From positions 62,001 through 126,000 of the forward strand of contig JAMOMK010000032.1 in assembly GCA_027067055.1 (NCBI GenBank): a stretch of 64,000 bases of DNA, written 5' to 3'. The notes below the pieces were generated by a model, which ran no database searches, was not told the DNA's origin, and saw only the letters and a list, made by a program, of their open reading frames with translations. Shown piece after piece: positions 54,231-63,825 of this stretch. A program made the translations under genes and the position numbers. How positions within the stretch are numbered: position 1 is the first letter of the stretch; every line of letters starts with the position of its first letter. The stretch comes from Lysobacterales bacterium (GTDB taxonomy: Bacteria; Pseudomonadota; Gammaproteobacteria; Xanthomonadales; Marinicellaceae).

Positions 54231-55604
54231 TCAAATATAGTCCAAAATTTGGTTAATATTATCCACTCCTGTGACTTTTATATCCAATCCTTTTGTCCAA
54301 GCACCAATATTGCCTTTGGGAACAATTGCATGTTTAAAGCCGTGATTGGCTGCTTCTTTAAGCCTATCTTCACCATTAAAGACTGGACGAATTTCACCCG
54401 TCAAGCCAACTTCACCAAAGACTATCGTACCTTTGGGCAAATAACGGTTTCTAAAACTTGAAACTACTGCCATAACAATAGCCAAATCAGCGGCTGTTTC
54501 GGTGATTTTCATGCCACCAACAACATTCATAAATATATCGTGGTCATGAATAGCAAGCTGACAACCATTATGCAAAACAGCTAATAACATCGCCAGACGG
54601 TTGTGGTCTAAACCCACAGTTAAACGGCGTGGATTGCCAAGCGGGCTTTGGTCTGCCAATGCTTGAACCTCAACCAATAGTGGACGAGTGCCTTCACGTG
54701 TAACCATTACCACACTACCTGCTTGTGGTTCGCTGTGCTCAGATAAAAAGATAGCAGAAGGATTTTCCACTTCTTGTACACCCTTTTCAGTCATGGCAAA
54801 AACACCGATTTCATTGACTGCTCCAAAGCGATTTTTCAACGCACGTAAGACACGATAACGGCTATTACCATCGCTTTCAAAATACAACACAGTATCTACC
54901 ATGTGTTCCAAAACACGAGGGCCCGCAATGCCGCCCTCTTTTGTGACATGACCAACAAATATAATTGAGGTATTATTTTGTTTGGCAAAACGCACCAATT
55001 GTGCCGCACATTCTTTGACTTGAGAAATAGAGCCAGGAATTGAGGTTAAATTTTCGGTATAAAGTGTTTGAATAGAATCAATCACCATTAAATTGGGTTT
55101 ATGCACCAAGGCTGAGGCAATAATGGCTTCAACAGAAGTTTCTGCCATGCATTCCAAGTCATCTGCTGCCAGTTCTAAGCGTTGTGCGCGCATGGATATT
55201 TGTGATAGAGACTCTTCACCTGTCACATACAATGTTTTAATATTATCTGGCATTGTAGCGGTCACTTGCAACATTAAAGTTGATTTGCCAATACCAGGAT
55301 CACCACCAATTAACACCACCGAGCCAGTTACTAAACCACCACCCAAAACACGGTCTAATTCTTTGATTTTGGTCGATGTGCGGATGTTTTTCTGAAACTT
55401 GATATTGCCGAGTTTTTGGATTTTTTGACCGCCAACATCACCTGCATATGTTGAAAAACGTGAAGATTTTTGTGCTGGAACAGCAGCTTGCACCACCGAC
55501 TCCTCCAAACAGTTCCATTGCCCGCAGTCACCACACTGCCCTGCCCATTTATTATGAACTGCTGCACATTGCGTACAAGTGTATTGTAATTTTATTTTTG
55601 CCAT
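54231..55604 (-). CDS. radA: DNA repair protein RadA (Sms)
   Basis: Branch-migration helicase assisting recombination. 457 residues (E. coli 460). A zinc finger with cysteines 10, 13, 24 and 27, a RecA-like core with Walker A 'GGDPGIGKST' near 100, the RadA-specific 'ALKNRFGAVNEIGVF' motif, and a C-terminal Lon-like domain ('ADLAIVMAVVSSFRNR', 'GEVGLTGEIRPV'). Every expected element is present. It is followed by a coupled GNAT gene. Confidence 0.97.
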   Translation of the reverse strand: MAKIKLQYTCTQCAAVHNKWAGQCGDCGQWNCLEESVVQAAVPAQKSSRFSTYAGDVGGQKIQKLGNIKFQKNIRTSTKIKELDRVLGGGLVTGSVVLIGGDPGIGKSTLMLQVTATMPDNIKTLYVTGEESLSQISMRAQRLELAADDLECMAETSVEAIIASALVHKPNLMVIDSIQTLYTENLTSIPGSISQVKECAAQLVRFAKQNNTSIIFVGHVTKEGGIAGPRVLEHMVDTVLYFESDGNSRYRVLRALKNRFGAVNEIGVFAMTEKGVQEVENPSAIFLSEHSEPQAGSVVMVTREGTRPLLVEVQALADQSPLGNPRRLTVGLDHNRLAMLLAVLHNGCQLAIHDHDIFMNVVGGMKITETAADLAIVMAVVSSFRNRYLPKGTIVFGEVGLTGEIRPVFNGEDRLKEAANHGFKHAIVPKGNIGAWTKGLDIKVTGVDNINQILDYI

Positions 55605-55692
55605 TGCTTTATTTTATCCATAGATGGAACAGATTACACCGATTATTTTATGATTCTTGATTTAAGCATATTTTTAACTCCGACAAATGCTC

Positions 55693-56538
55693 TCAAACCA
55701 ACTTCTCTATTGCCTCAAACATCTGTTGCCACACAGCTTTTTTATCACTGCGAAAATAACCGAAGTGTCCAATTGATTTAAGGTTAAAATCTTGTGGTAT
55801 TAAGTGTATACGAGTCACTTGTGCTTTTTTATAGCGTTGGCTAATCCAATCGACTACATTTTGAGGAGCGAATTTATCATCCTCGGCACTAAAAGAATAA
55901 AGAGGTGTATTAATTTGGTTAAATTTTTCATCAGCGGCATCAACCTTATCAAATAAATAATTCGGGCTTTTGCACCAACTTTGCCACTCTACTGCCATAT
56001 TTTTGGGTAAATCCTCAGACGAACCCAATAATTTACCCGGAAAATATCCCTTTATTTTGATGGATAATGGCATCGCTACATACCATAAAAATGCCATAGC
56101 GTATTTTTGTAACCCTTTCCACATCTTCCAATATCCCATTTGTGAGGCGACTAAAACTATGCCATCAATCTTAGAATTAGATGGGACAAGGCCCAACAAC
56201 TGCCCGCCAATACTATGACCTAATGCCACTAATGGTATGTCCGAATGTTTGGTTTTTATCATCTTCAAAATAGATTCAATATCGTTATTTGCCCATTGAC
56301 TTGCAGAGATATTAAAACGTCTTAATGAATCAGGCTTGGACTGACCAATTCCTGCATAATCAAAAGTATAAACAATATAACCTTGAGTTGCTAAAAATTG
56401 AGAAAATTTATAATAAAGTGATTGTTTCACACCTGTAGCTGAACAAATCATTATCGCTGCTTTGGCTGACTCTTTAGGTTCGAAAGCACTCACACTTAAA
56501 GAGTGCCCTAAAGGTGTTGATAATTTATATTCATGCAT
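55693..56538 (-). CDS. Alpha/beta hydrolase
   Basis: 281 residues, no signal peptide. 'AAIMICSATGVKQSLYYKFS' forms the oxyanion side, 'YIVYTFDYAGIGQS' the next strand, 'IPLVALGHSIGGQLLG' the nucleophile elbow (G-H-S-I-G), 'YSFSAEDDKFAPQNVVDW' the acid and 'IGHFGYFRSDKK' the His. This matches a group of uncharacterised serine-aminopeptidase-like hydrolases. Substrate unknown. It ends 88 bp downstream of radA's start and is preceded by a GNAT gene 14 bp upstream on the same strand. Confidence 0.85.
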   Translation of the reverse strand: MHEYKLSTPLGHSLSVSAFEPKESAKAAIMICSATGVKQSLYYKFSQFLATQGYIVYTFDYAGIGQSKPDSLRRFNISASQWANNDIESILKMIKTKHSDIPLVALGHSIGGQLLGLVPSNSKIDGIVLVASQMGYWKMWKGLQKYAMAFLWYVAMPLSIKIKGYFPGKLLGSSEDLPKNMAVEWQSWCKSPNYLFDKVDAADEKFNQINTPLYSFSAEDDKFAPQNVVDWISQRYKKAQVTRIHLIPQDFNLKSIGHFGYFRSDKKAVWQQMFEAIEKLV

Positions 56539-56552
56539 AAAAGCCTACCGAT

Positions 56553-57038
56553 TTAGTTTAATACCATCTCATGCCAAGCCATACCACCGTGATCCGAGTC
56601 GGACTCACCGATATAGGCAAAACCATGCGATGCATACATATTTACTAGATGTGTTTGGCAAATAAGGTGAATGGATTTTTTATTCAATTGTTTCATGCGT
56701 TTGATAAATTCTTTCATCAATAAAGTAGCATAACCTTTACCTTGAAAATCAGGATGAACAACCACCGACATTATGACGATATTTTCACCTAATTCATCGT
56801 GACCAATAAGTTCTTTAAACTCCTCATCAGATAAAACCACTTCATGACAAGCACCTGAATTGATAAAACCAGCAATCACAGCATCAACTTCCAAAACAAT
56901 AAAACCTTGCGGGTAGGTTTGGATACGTTTTAATATTTTTTCTTTACTTGCAGCTTCATCGCCCTGGTAAGAAACAGTCTCAATTTCAAAACAACGTTCT
57001 AAATCAGCAGAGACAGCTTTACGAAAATTAACTCCCAT
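56553..57038 (-). CDS. GNAT acetyltransferase
   Basis: 161 residues from the ATG at 57038, which overlaps the last 11 bases of pyrE; the frame is open 20 codons further into pyrE, but '[20 protein letters not shown]' is the natural GNAT opening. '[20 protein letters not shown]' is the acetyl-CoA loop, and '[19 protein letters not shown]' the end of the fold. It resembles arylalkylamine or polyamine N-acetyltransferase-like proteins. Part of a pyrE-GNAT-hydrolase run on the minus strand. Confidence 0.87.
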   Translation of the reverse strand: MGVNFRKAVSADLERCFEIETVSYQGDEAASKEKILKRIQTYPQGFIVLEVDAVIAGFINSGACHEVVLSDEEFKELIGHDELGENIVIMSVVVHPDFQGKGYATLLMKEFIKRMKQLNKKSIHLICQTHLVNMYASHGFAYIGESDSDHGGMAWHEMVLN

Positions 57039-57657
57039 ACTGCTCTTTATAAGCTTTAACCAAAGCCAATTTATCTTCATCATCAGCCAAAGAAACAATT
57101 AAATCATCCAAACCCGCAATGGCAACAGTTTGTAAACCGTATTGTTTTTGCAACTCACCAATGGCAGATAACTCGCCTTGACCTTTTTCTTGCCTATCCA
57201 ATGCCACGCTAATACCAGCAACCACCGCATTATTGTCTTGAATCATCTCAATCGACTCACGCACCGAAGTACCCGCCGAAACCACATCATCAATAATCAG
57301 CACCCTGCCTTGTAACGGCGCACCAATCAAAACCCCACCCTCTCCGTGGTCTTTGGCCTCCTTTCGGTTAAATGCCACCGGAATATTACGGTCATACAAT
57401 TTATAAAAAGCCACCGAAACCGCCGTAGCAATTGGTATACCTTTGTAAGCAGGACCATAAAGCATATCAAATTCAAGACCACTGTCATGCAAAGTTTGTG
57501 CATAATATTCGCCAAGCAAGGTTAATGATTGACCGTCTTCAAATAAACCCGCATTAAAGAAATAAGGCGAAATTCGCCCCGATTTCAAAGTAAACTCACC
57601 AAATTTCAAAACCTGTTTTTGTAAAGCGAGCTGAATAAATTTTTGTGCTGTGTTCAT
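57028..57657 (-). CDS. pyrE: Orotate phosphoribosyltransferase
   Basis: Converts orotate and PRPP to OMP in pyrimidine synthesis. 209 residues (E. coli 213). '[19 protein letters not shown]' and '[20 protein letters not shown]' bind the orotate, '[12 protein letters not shown]' is the flexible catalytic loop, and '[17 protein letters not shown]' is the PRPP motif. It lies 2 bp after the site-2 protease gene and overlaps the GNAT gene, so the three are probably co-transcribed. Assignment is secure. Confidence 0.97.
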   Translation of the reverse strand: MNTAQKFIQLALQKQVLKFGEFTLKSGRISPYFFNAGLFEDGQSLTLLGEYYAQTLHDSGLEFDMLYGPAYKGIPIATAVSVAFYKLYDRNIPVAFNRKEAKDHGEGGVLIGAPLQGRVLIIDDVVSAGTSVRESIEMIQDNNAVVAGISVALDRQEKGQGELSAIGELQKQYGLQTVAIAGLDDLIVSLADDEDKLALVKAYKEQYGS

Positions 57658-57659
57658 AA

Positions 57660-58313
57660 TTAACCCAAAATAAATTTAAAGACGATATTGTAAAAGAACA
57701 TAATCGGTGGTGAAATTATTTTAGAAATCAACCCTGTTGCTAATAAACCAACCACAATAAACATGCCATAGCGTTCAGTAATGGCAAATTTATCACCTAA
57801 TTCTCGTGGTAGTAAACCATGTAAAACTCGACCACCATCCAATGGTAACATCGGTAATAAATTAAAAATCATTAACACCAAGTTGATAATCACACCTTTT
57901 TGAGCCACACCGATTAAAAACTGAAAACTGGTTGAGTCTAAAGCAATGGTTGCAATAAATATCTTAGCCATTATTGCCCAAAAAATCACCATCAATAAAT
58001 TTGCTCCAGGTCCTGCTAAAGCTACCCAAATCATATCGGTACGCGGGTTACGCAACCGATTAAACATCACAGGCACAGGTTTTGCCCAGCCAAACAAAAA
58101 AGGTGAACCTGATAACATTAACATACCAGGTACCAGTAAAGTACCGATTGGGTCGACGTGACTAATTGGGTTTAAAGTTAATCGGCCCATTTGTTTTGCT
58201 GTTGGGTCACCTAATTTATAAGCCATCCAACCATGTGCAACCTCATGTAAGATAATTGCCAAAGATAAAGGCACAATCCACATTAGGATATTCGTTATTA
58301 ATTGTTGATCCAT
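57660..58313 (-). CDS. Site-2 protease (M50 family)
   Basis: Membrane zinc metalloprotease, 217 residues, probably five or six helices. The HExxH motif is in '[18 protein letters not shown]' near 19-25, and the second zinc ligand region in '[17 protein letters not shown]' (NPxDG-like, here LPLDG). It belongs to the short YwhC-like group without PDZ domain. Family members cut membrane-bound regulators; the substrate is unknown. Followed after 2 bp by pyrE, a common neighbour only by chance. Confidence 0.92.
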   Translation of the reverse strand: MDQQLITNILMWIVPLSLAIILHEVAHGWMAYKLGDPTAKQMGRLTLNPISHVDPIGTLLVPGMLMLSGSPFLFGWAKPVPVMFNRLRNPRTDMIWVALAGPGANLLMVIFWAIMAKIFIATIALDSTSFQFLIGVAQKGVIINLVLMIFNLLPMLPLDGGRVLHGLLPRELGDKFAITERYGMFIVVGLLATGLISKIISPPIMFFYNIVFKFILG

Positions 58314-58468
58314 AGTTATTCTCTAAAAAGTTATTGGAATTTTATCATAAGCCAAAAAACAAACGTATAATATGATTGATATTACCAAAATCAATTGTTT
58401 CTATATTTGAATAAAATAAATATAATGATAAACTATGATTTCAAAGCAGTTAAAAACAAGAGAACAAA

Positions 58469-58687
58469 ATGCCAGCAACATTACAATTAAAGAGAATGTC
58501 TTTTTCAGAAAAAATTCAAACAATGGAATTGTTGTGGGATGATATATGTAAAGAACCTCATAAACTTGAATCTCCCTTATGGCATTTAGATGAATTAAAC
58601 CACCGCCAGAATCTAATACAAGATGGAAAGGCAGAATATTTTGATTGGGAAGATGTCAAAAAAAATATTAGAAAAGAAATTGAATGA
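58469..58687 (+). CDS. Antitoxin of ParE/RelE-type addiction module
   Basis: 72 residues, matching the 'putative addiction module component' family: 'LKRMSFSEKIQTMELLWDDI', then 'SPLWHLDELNHRQNLIQDGK' and 'YFDWEDVKKNIRKE'. The C-terminal 'EYFDWEDVK' motif is the hallmark. Its stop overlaps the toxin start by 4 bp, as usual for such pairs. The antitoxin looks complete, while the toxin partner is decayed. Confidence 0.88.
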   Translation: MPATLQLKRMSFSEKIQTMELLWDDICKEPHKLESPLWHLDELNHRQNLIQDGKAEYFDWEDVKKNIRKEIE

Positions 58688-58884
58688 AAATAAGGCTTCA
58701 TTCTGCTGCAAAACAAGATTTAATTGAAGGTTATCATTTTTATGAAAATCAACAACAAACTATCGGTCAGTACTTTCTCGATTCTTTAGTGATATCAGCA
58801 GGAACCCATCAAAAATCACATAAGCAATTGTATAGAATGGATAGAATAATAAAACCTCTGCGTAACTCTGCGATTCCTCTGTGA
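58684..58884 (+). pseudogene. Decayed ParE/RelE-type toxin
   Basis: 66 residues instead of the usual 95-100. The first 35 match the family ('IRLHSAAKQDLIEGYHFYEN', 'IGQYFLDSL'), then about six residues seem deleted before 'AGTHQKSHKQLYRM', and the usual 'RFPFAIYY' strand and C-terminal end are missing. The frame instead runs into a short repeat sequence (CTCTGCGTAACTCTGCG). Probably inactive, leaving the antitoxin alone. Confidence 0.78.
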
Positions 58885-58922
58885 ATCTCCGCGTTCCTTA
58901 AACAAACAATAAAATAAAAACT

Positions 58923-59687
58923 ATGAAAATAACATCTGTAAACACTAACGGTATCCGAGCTGCGGCTAAGAAAGGATTTTTTGAATGGCTTCAACGCGAA
59001 TCGCTTGATGTGGTTTGTATCCAAGAAACTAAAGCACAAGAACACCAATTAACAGCTGATACCTTTCATCCAGAAGGTTATCATGTCTATTTTCATGATG
59101 CGGTCAAAAAGGGTTATTCAGGTACGGCGGTTTATACCAAGATTGAACCAAAATCGGTTAAATACGGCATTGGAGAAGAAGTTTTTGATAACGAAGGCCG
59201 TTGGCTTGAGGTCGATTTAGGCGATTTAATTGTGATTTCACTGTATTTACCATCAGGTTCTGCCAAGGAAGAACGCCAAAACTTTAAATACCAATGCATG
59301 GATCGATTAGAACAAGAGTTTGACCGTTTAAAATCTACGGGTAAGGACTTTGTTATTTGTGGTGATTGGAATATCGTACACAAAGAAATTGACATAAAAA
59401 ACTGGAAAGCCAATCAAAAAAATTCAGGCTGTTTACCACAAGAACGCGAATGGTTAACCAAGTTATTTGATGAACAAGATTTGGTCGATGCTTACCGCGA
59501 AGTTGAAAAAGGTCCACACAATTACACCTGGTGGTCAAACCGTGGACAAGCCTATGCCAATAATGTTGGTTGGCGCATTGATTATCATATTACATCGCCA
59601 TCACTAGCCAAAAAAGCACAATCGGCAGAAATTTATAAAGAGGAAAAATTTTCTGATCATGCACCTTTGACATTAACTTATAAATGA
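58923..59687 (+). CDS. xth: Exodeoxyribonuclease III
   Basis: AP endonuclease/3'-exonuclease of base excision repair, 254 residues. '[19 protein letters not shown]', '[15 protein letters not shown]' (metal-binding Glu), 'YSGTAVYTK', '[16 protein letters not shown]' (catalytic Asp-Asn) and '[12 protein letters not shown]', '[11 protein letters not shown]' (Asp-His) show all active-site motifs. It overlaps the next gene by 4 bp. Whether it is ExoA- or Xth-like in detail cannot be decided, but it is a full-length family member. Confidence 0.94.
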   Translation: MKITSVNTNGIRAAAKKGFFEWLQRESLDVVCIQETKAQEHQLTADTFHPEGYHVYFHDAVKKGYSGTAVYTKIEPKSVKYGIGEEVFDNEGRWLEVDLGDLIVISLYLPSGSAKEERQNFKYQCMDRLEQEFDRLKSTGKDFVICGDWNIVHKEIDIKNWKANQKNSGCLPQEREWLTKLFDEQDLVDAYREVEKGPHNYTWWSNRGQAYANNVGWRIDYHITSPSLAKKAQSAEIYKEEKFSDHAPLTLTYK

Positions 59688-60118
59688 TTTTTATCGACGC
59701 CGATGCCTGCCCGAATGTGATTAAAAGCATTATATTTCGGGCAAGTGACCGAACCAAAACCGAAGTATTGTTGGTGGCTAATCAATACATGGCAACGCCC
59801 GCTTCAAAATTAATTACGGCTATTCAAGTGCATCAAGGTTTTGATGTGGCTGATGATGAAATTGTAAAACGCGTTAAGACTGGTGATATTGTTATTACCT
59901 CAGATATTCCACTGGCATCGGATGTAATCGACAAAGGCGCTACGGCTTTAAATCCGCGCGGTGAACTTTATACAACAGATAATATCAAAGCACGTCTGCA
60001 AATGCGTAACTTTATGGAAACGCTTCGTAACTCAGGAGTTGATACAGGAGGACCTGCTGCATTAAACCAAAAAGACCGTGAGAATTTTGCTAATCAGTTA
60101 AACAAATTACTTGGCTAA
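59684..60118 (+). CDS. UPF0178/DUF188 protein (YaiI family)
   Basis: 144 residues with the family opening '[20 protein letters not shown]' (PIN-like Asp residues), '[19 protein letters not shown]', '[17 protein letters not shown]' and '[18 protein letters not shown]'. The fold suggests a PIN-type nuclease, but the function is unknown. ATGA overlap with xth indicates co-expression. Its end overlaps the convergent heptosyltransferase gene by 12 bp. Confidence 0.93.
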   Translation: MIFIDADACPNVIKSIIFRASDRTKTEVLLVANQYMATPASKLITAIQVHQGFDVADDEIVKRVKTGDIVITSDIPLASDVIDKGATALNPRGELYTTDNIKARLQMRNFMETLRNSGVDTGGPAALNQKDRENFANQLNKLLG

Positions 60119-61159
60119 CACTTCATCAATTTTTTCTTTAACCGCATCAACGGTAATTAAATCCATCACACCCTCGGCAATTATCTGACCACCCCACCTG
60201 ATGTCATCAGCTGGCTTTTTGAGTATTTCTTTTGCAGCTTGTTCAAAACAATCCACGGCTAAATGTTGAAAACTATAAGCACCGCTGCGCTTAGTTGTGG
60301 TTGCGCCATGTAATCCTATAACAGGCGTTTGCGCTGCATTGGCAATATGCATAGGGCCCGAATCAGGTGAAATAACCAAATCAGCGGCTTGCATCATGGC
60401 AAATAACTGTTTGAGTGTGTCTTTTCCTGCGATATTTGTCACGGGGTGTTTGGCGAGCTTTTCTATCTGTTGTGCTGTTTGTTTTTCAAACGGGTTTGGA
60501 CTGCCACATAGAATCACCTGTGCACCGTATTTTTCAATGACATAATCACAGATGCTGGCGTAATTTTTATTTGACCAATTACGTAACTTATTACTCGAAC
60601 ATGGACTGATAATCACATTTGTTTTATCTTTGTCTATAACACCTGCTGCAAATGCCTTGTCTTTATCGGATGTAGTGATATTCCATTGGTAGGCTTTTTC
60701 CTTAATGCCAAGAGCAATGGCAAACTCCATAAAACCATCCAAAACATGTTGTTTTTCAAACGCTTGTATGCGTTTATTAATGCGTAATCCATGCAGTTCG
60801 CGCGAACGTTGTTTATCAAACCCTATACGTGTTTTGGCTTTAATCATCCAAGCAGCTATGTTGCCGCGAAATGAATACTGCATATGCAACAAGGCATCAA
60901 AAGTAATGTGTTTAAGCTGTTTTCTTAAGGCTAGATAGCCTTTAAAGCCTTTTTTCTTATCGTAAATAACAAAATCTACACCTTCCAACCCTTGCATTAA
61001 TTTATACTCTAGCGTGCCAATTACCCAGGTAATTTTGGCATTAGGATAGTTCTTTTGCAAGGTGGCAATAACCGGTAAAACATGCGTAGCATCGCCAATC
61101 GCTGAAAGCCGTACAATGCAAATGGAGTTGATTTTATTGCTCATCTTTTTTATTTTCAT
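60107..61159 (-). CDS. Glycosyltransferase family 9 (heptosyltransferase I-like)
   Basis: Probably adds heptose to the Kdo of the lipopolysaccharide inner core at the cytoplasmic face. 350 residues: '[19 protein letters not shown]' is the GT9 acceptor motif, '[19 protein letters not shown]'-like helix (here LLHM), '[20 protein letters not shown]' binds ADP-heptose, and '[20 protein letters not shown]' is the donor motif. The ATG at 61144 is an alternative start; neither shows a clear ribosome site. It overlaps a 46-residue membrane protein gene upstream. WaaC, WaaF or a related core transferase cannot be separated by eye. Confidence 0.87.
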   Translation of the reverse strand: MKIKKMSNKINSICIVRLSAIGDATHVLPVIATLQKNYPNAKITWVIGTLEYKLMQGLEGVDFVIYDKKKGFKGYLALRKQLKHITFDALLHMQYSFRGNIAAWMIKAKTRIGFDKQRSRELHGLRINKRIQAFEKQHVLDGFMEFAIALGIKEKAYQWNITTSDKDKAFAAGVIDKDKTNVIISPCSSNKLRNWSNKNYASICDYVIEKYGAQVILCGSPNPFEKQTAQQIEKLAKHPVTNIAGKDTLKQLFAMMQAADLVISPDSGPMHIANAAQTPVIGLHGATTTKRSGAYSFQHLAVDCFEQAAKEILKKPADDIRWGGQIIAEGVMDLITVDAVKEKIDEVLAK

Positions 61160-61274
61160 TGGAGTTATTGTCTTCTGATTCTTTAAACTTCTTTTTCAAG
61201 TAAAGATGTGCAGCCAGTAATTTAAGCACAATGATGCCAACGACAACTGCGATAATTATATTTTTATTCTCCAC
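61134..61274 (-). CDS. 46-residue single-pass membrane protein
   Basis: A GTG start at 61274 with GGAG five bases before it opens a 46-codon frame. One helix ('IIIAVVVGIIVLKLLAAHLY') at about 6-26 is followed by a basic then acidic polar tail ('[20 protein letters not shown]'). It overlaps the heptosyltransferase start by 11-26 bp depending on which start is used there, so the two would be coupled. No family recognised; the helix, charged tail and ribosome site make it credible. Confidence 0.55.
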   Translation of the reverse strand: MENKNIIIAVVVGIIVLKLLAAHLYLKKKFKESEDNNSNENKKDEQ

Positions 61275-61379
61275 GTACGCTCCAGATTGGAATTTAACGC
61301 GCTTATATTAACATCTTATCATTTTTGAATTCAGTAAAACATGCTAAGATACGCCACTTTATTTTCATCCTTTAGTCCT

Positions 61380-62105
61380 ATGTCGCAAACCAGTGTTTCA
61401 GAACACAACAATTGCTGGATTCTTACTAATCAAGCATACAAAAGCAAAATAGACTGCGAATGGTTTAGTGATACCTATTGGCTCAATCAAGGGCGCTTAT
61501 TGGGCGCTAGTAGTGGCAGAGGATCTGCATGGATGGTCAAATCTGATCAAGAAAAAATGATGCTGCGTCATTATTATCGCGGTGGTATTCCTGCAAAATT
61601 TAACAAAGATAAATATTTATGGACGGGTTTAAATAAATCCCGCAGTTTTAGAGAGTTTTATCTGCTAGAAAAAATGCACAAAATGGGTTTACCTGTACCC
61701 GAACCAATAGCTGCACAGACCTGCAAAGTCGGATTGTTTTATCAAGCCAACATATTGATTAAATACATTCCTCATCAGTCTACATTTGCCGCATTTCTCA
61801 ACAAAGAGTCAGATAAAAGCACCTGGCAAAAAGTGGGTCAAATCATTGCCCTATTTCATCGACAAGGCATTAACCATGCTGATTTAAATGCCAACAACAT
61901 TTTGATTGATGAAAATAAAGTCTATTTAATTGATTTTGATAATTCAGGTCAACAAACACCAAAATCAACTTGGCAACAAAACAACCTCAAACGCCTCAAA
62001 CGTTCTATTGATAAATTAACCAACCAACCCTATACACATATTAACAACACAAAATGGCAACAGTTAATCGAAGCGTACCAGCAGGAAATGAAGCAAACTA
62101 AATGA
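61380..62105 (+). CDS. kdkA: 3-deoxy-D-manno-octulosonic acid kinase
   Basis: Phosphorylates Kdo of lipid A in bacteria with single-Kdo cores. From the ATG at 61380 the protein has 241 residues, the length of the H. influenzae enzyme; an ATG 13 codons earlier is less likely. The kinase fold shows 'GRGSAWMVKSDQEKMMLRHY' (nucleotide loop and Lys), 'GLPVPEPIAAQTCK', the catalytic 'GINHADLNANNILID' and 'VYLIDFDNSG' (metal Asp). It diverges from the heptosyltransferase, and overlaps moaA by 4 bp, which is an unusual partner. Confidence 0.88.
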   Translation: MSQTSVSEHNNCWILTNQAYKSKIDCEWFSDTYWLNQGRLLGASSGRGSAWMVKSDQEKMMLRHYYRGGIPAKFNKDKYLWTGLNKSRSFREFYLLEKMHKMGLPVPEPIAAQTCKVGLFYQANILIKYIPHQSTFAAFLNKESDKSTWQKVGQIIALFHRQGINHADLNANNILIDENKVYLIDFDNSGQQTPKSTWQQNNLKRLKRSIDKLTNQPYTHINNTKWQQLIEAYQQEMKQTK

Positions 62106-63109
62106 ATAAGATCACGGACAAACTAAACCGCCCAATCAAAGATTTGCGCATTTCTGTTATGGATACCTGCAATTACCGTTGTCCCTATTGCATGCCTGCT
62201 GATAAATTTGATGACGATTATCAGTTCCTCAAAAAAGAGCAACGCTTAGGATTTTCTGAAATTGAAAAAGTCGTTAAGGTATTTGCTGGTTTCGGAGTCA
62301 ACAAAATCCGCTTAACCGGTGGCGAACCCCTATTACGCAGGGATTTAGATAGATTGATTATGTTCCTCAAGCGAATTGATGGCATAACAGATATTGCATT
62401 AACAACCAATGGACAGTTATTACAAAGGCAATTACCAATACTCATAGCCGCAGGGCTTGACCGAATCAATATATCATTGGATACCATTGACGAAGACTTG
62501 TATTACAAAATGAGTGGTGAGCGCGGAAAACTATCCGTAGTACTGGATGCGATTGATGCTGCCAGTGCATCATCTCTCAAAAGTGTCAAGATTAATTGCG
62601 TCATTCAAAAAGGCATAAACGATGACCAAATCATACCCTTGCTTGAGCGTTACCAAGACACCAATGTTGTGGTGAGATTTATCGAATTCATGGATGTTGG
62701 CACGAAAAACGGATGGACAAAAGAAGAGGTAATTAACTTTAATGATATTGTTCAAATTATTGAAAACAAATGGAAAATATCACCAATAGAACCAAATTAC
62801 ACCGGTGAAGTCGCTAGTCGATACAAATACGATAATCACAAAGGCGAAGTTGGCTTTATTACCTCAATATCCAAGCCTTTTTGCCGTACCTGCTCGCGAG
62901 CTCGACTTTCAACTGATGGAAAATTATACACCTGCTTGTTTGCTCACCAAGAACACGATTTAATGTCATTAATTCGCAGCAACAAAGATGAAGAACTCAC
63001 CCAAATGATTGCATCCATCTGGCAAAACCGCGATGACAGGTATTCAGAAATCAGAAACCAAAGCAAAGACAATAAAGAACGCATTGAAATGTACGTGATT
63101 GGAGGATAA
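62102..63109 (+). CDS. moaA: GTP 3',8-cyclase, molybdenum cofactor synthesis
   Basis: Radical-SAM enzyme making the first intermediate of molybdopterin from GTP. 335 residues. The radical-SAM cluster cysteines are 23, 27 and 30 ('MDTCNYRCPYCMPAD'), 'KIRLTGGEPLLRRDL' binds SAM, and the second cluster is in 'FCRTCSRARLSTDGKLYTC'. Its ATG overlaps the kdkA stop, so it is transcribed through from the LPS gene. First of the moaA-C-D-E run, which ends beyond the window. Confidence 0.96.
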   Translation: MNKITDKLNRPIKDLRISVMDTCNYRCPYCMPADKFDDDYQFLKKEQRLGFSEIEKVVKVFAGFGVNKIRLTGGEPLLRRDLDRLIMFLKRIDGITDIALTTNGQLLQRQLPILIAAGLDRINISLDTIDEDLYYKMSGERGKLSVVLDAIDAASASSLKSVKINCVIQKGINDDQIIPLLERYQDTNVVVRFIEFMDVGTKNGWTKEEVINFNDIVQIIENKWKISPIEPNYTGEVASRYKYDNHKGEVGFITSISKPFCRTCSRARLSTDGKLYTCLFAHQEHDLMSLIRSNKDEELTQMIASIWQNRDDRYSEIRNQSKDNKERIEMYVIGG

Positions 63110-63111
63110 GC

Positions 63112-63585
63112 ATGAATGATTTAACCCATATCGATCAACAGAACAACCCTACAATGGTTGATGTTAGTGCCAAGAAAATCACCAAAAGAACAGCAACGGC
63201 TACCTCAACAGTCATTTTCCCTGAAGAAGTCAAAAGCTATTTTCAAGGCAATGAATTAGTGACCAAAAAAGGCCCTGTTTACCACACGGCAATAATCGCA
63301 GGTGTTATGGCTGCCAAAAAAACACATGAGCTGATTCCTTTTTGCCACCCAATCGCCATAGAAAACTGCAAAATTAATATCATAACAAACCAGCAAGGCA
63401 ATGCCGAAATCACCTGCACCGTTAGTTTGCACCACAAAACTGGTGTGGAAATGGAAGCCTTAACAGGCGCATCGATTGCTGCCTTAACCATCTACGACAT
63501 GTGCAAAGCCTTATCCCATGATATAGAAATAACAGCAACTAAATTAATTAAGAAAACTGGTGGAAAATCAGACATAAACTTATGA
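63112..63585 (+). CDS. moaC: Cyclic pyranopterin monophosphate synthase
   Basis: Converts the MoaA product to cPMP. 157 residues (E. coli 161). 'MVDVSAKKITKRTATATS' opens the family; 'LIPFCHPIAIENCKI' and 'VEMEALTGASIAALTIYDMC' contain catalytic residues, and 'IEITATKLIKKTGGKS' the conserved Lys pair. Two bases after moaA and overlapping moaD by 4 bp. Confidence 0.97.
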   Translation: MNDLTHIDQQNNPTMVDVSAKKITKRTATATSTVIFPEEVKSYFQGNELVTKKGPVYHTAIIAGVMAAKKTHELIPFCHPIAIENCKINIITNQQGNAEITCTVSLHHKTGVEMEALTGASIAALTIYDMCKALSHDIEITATKLIKKTGGKSDINL

Positions 63586-63824
63586 AAAATATCACAATAC
63601 TATTCTTTGGAAAACTCAAAGAAACATGGAAAACCTCAGAGCTCAAGCAAACAACACAGGCTCATACTATTGAAGAGCTGTATGTTGAGCTATTGAAGCT
63701 CTGTGATGAAGAACCACATAAAGCCAGTATAAAAGTCGCCATCAATGATGAGTTTGTTGCATGGGATTCAGCTATCAGCGACCATGACACTATTGCCTTT
63801 TTACCACCTGCATCGGGAGGTTAA
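63582..63824 (+). CDS. moaD: Molybdopterin synthase small subunit
   Basis: Ubiquitin-like sulfur carrier, 80 residues, ending in the Gly-Gly needed for thiocarboxylation ('IAFLPPASGG'). 'ITILFFGKLKETW' is the first strand. ATGA overlap with moaC, and moaE follows one base later, so the MPT synthase pair is co-translated. Confidence 0.95.
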   Translation: MKNITILFFGKLKETWKTSELKQTTQAHTIEELYVELLKLCDEEPHKASIKVAINDEFVAWDSAISDHDTIAFLPPASGG

Positions 63825-63825
63825 T

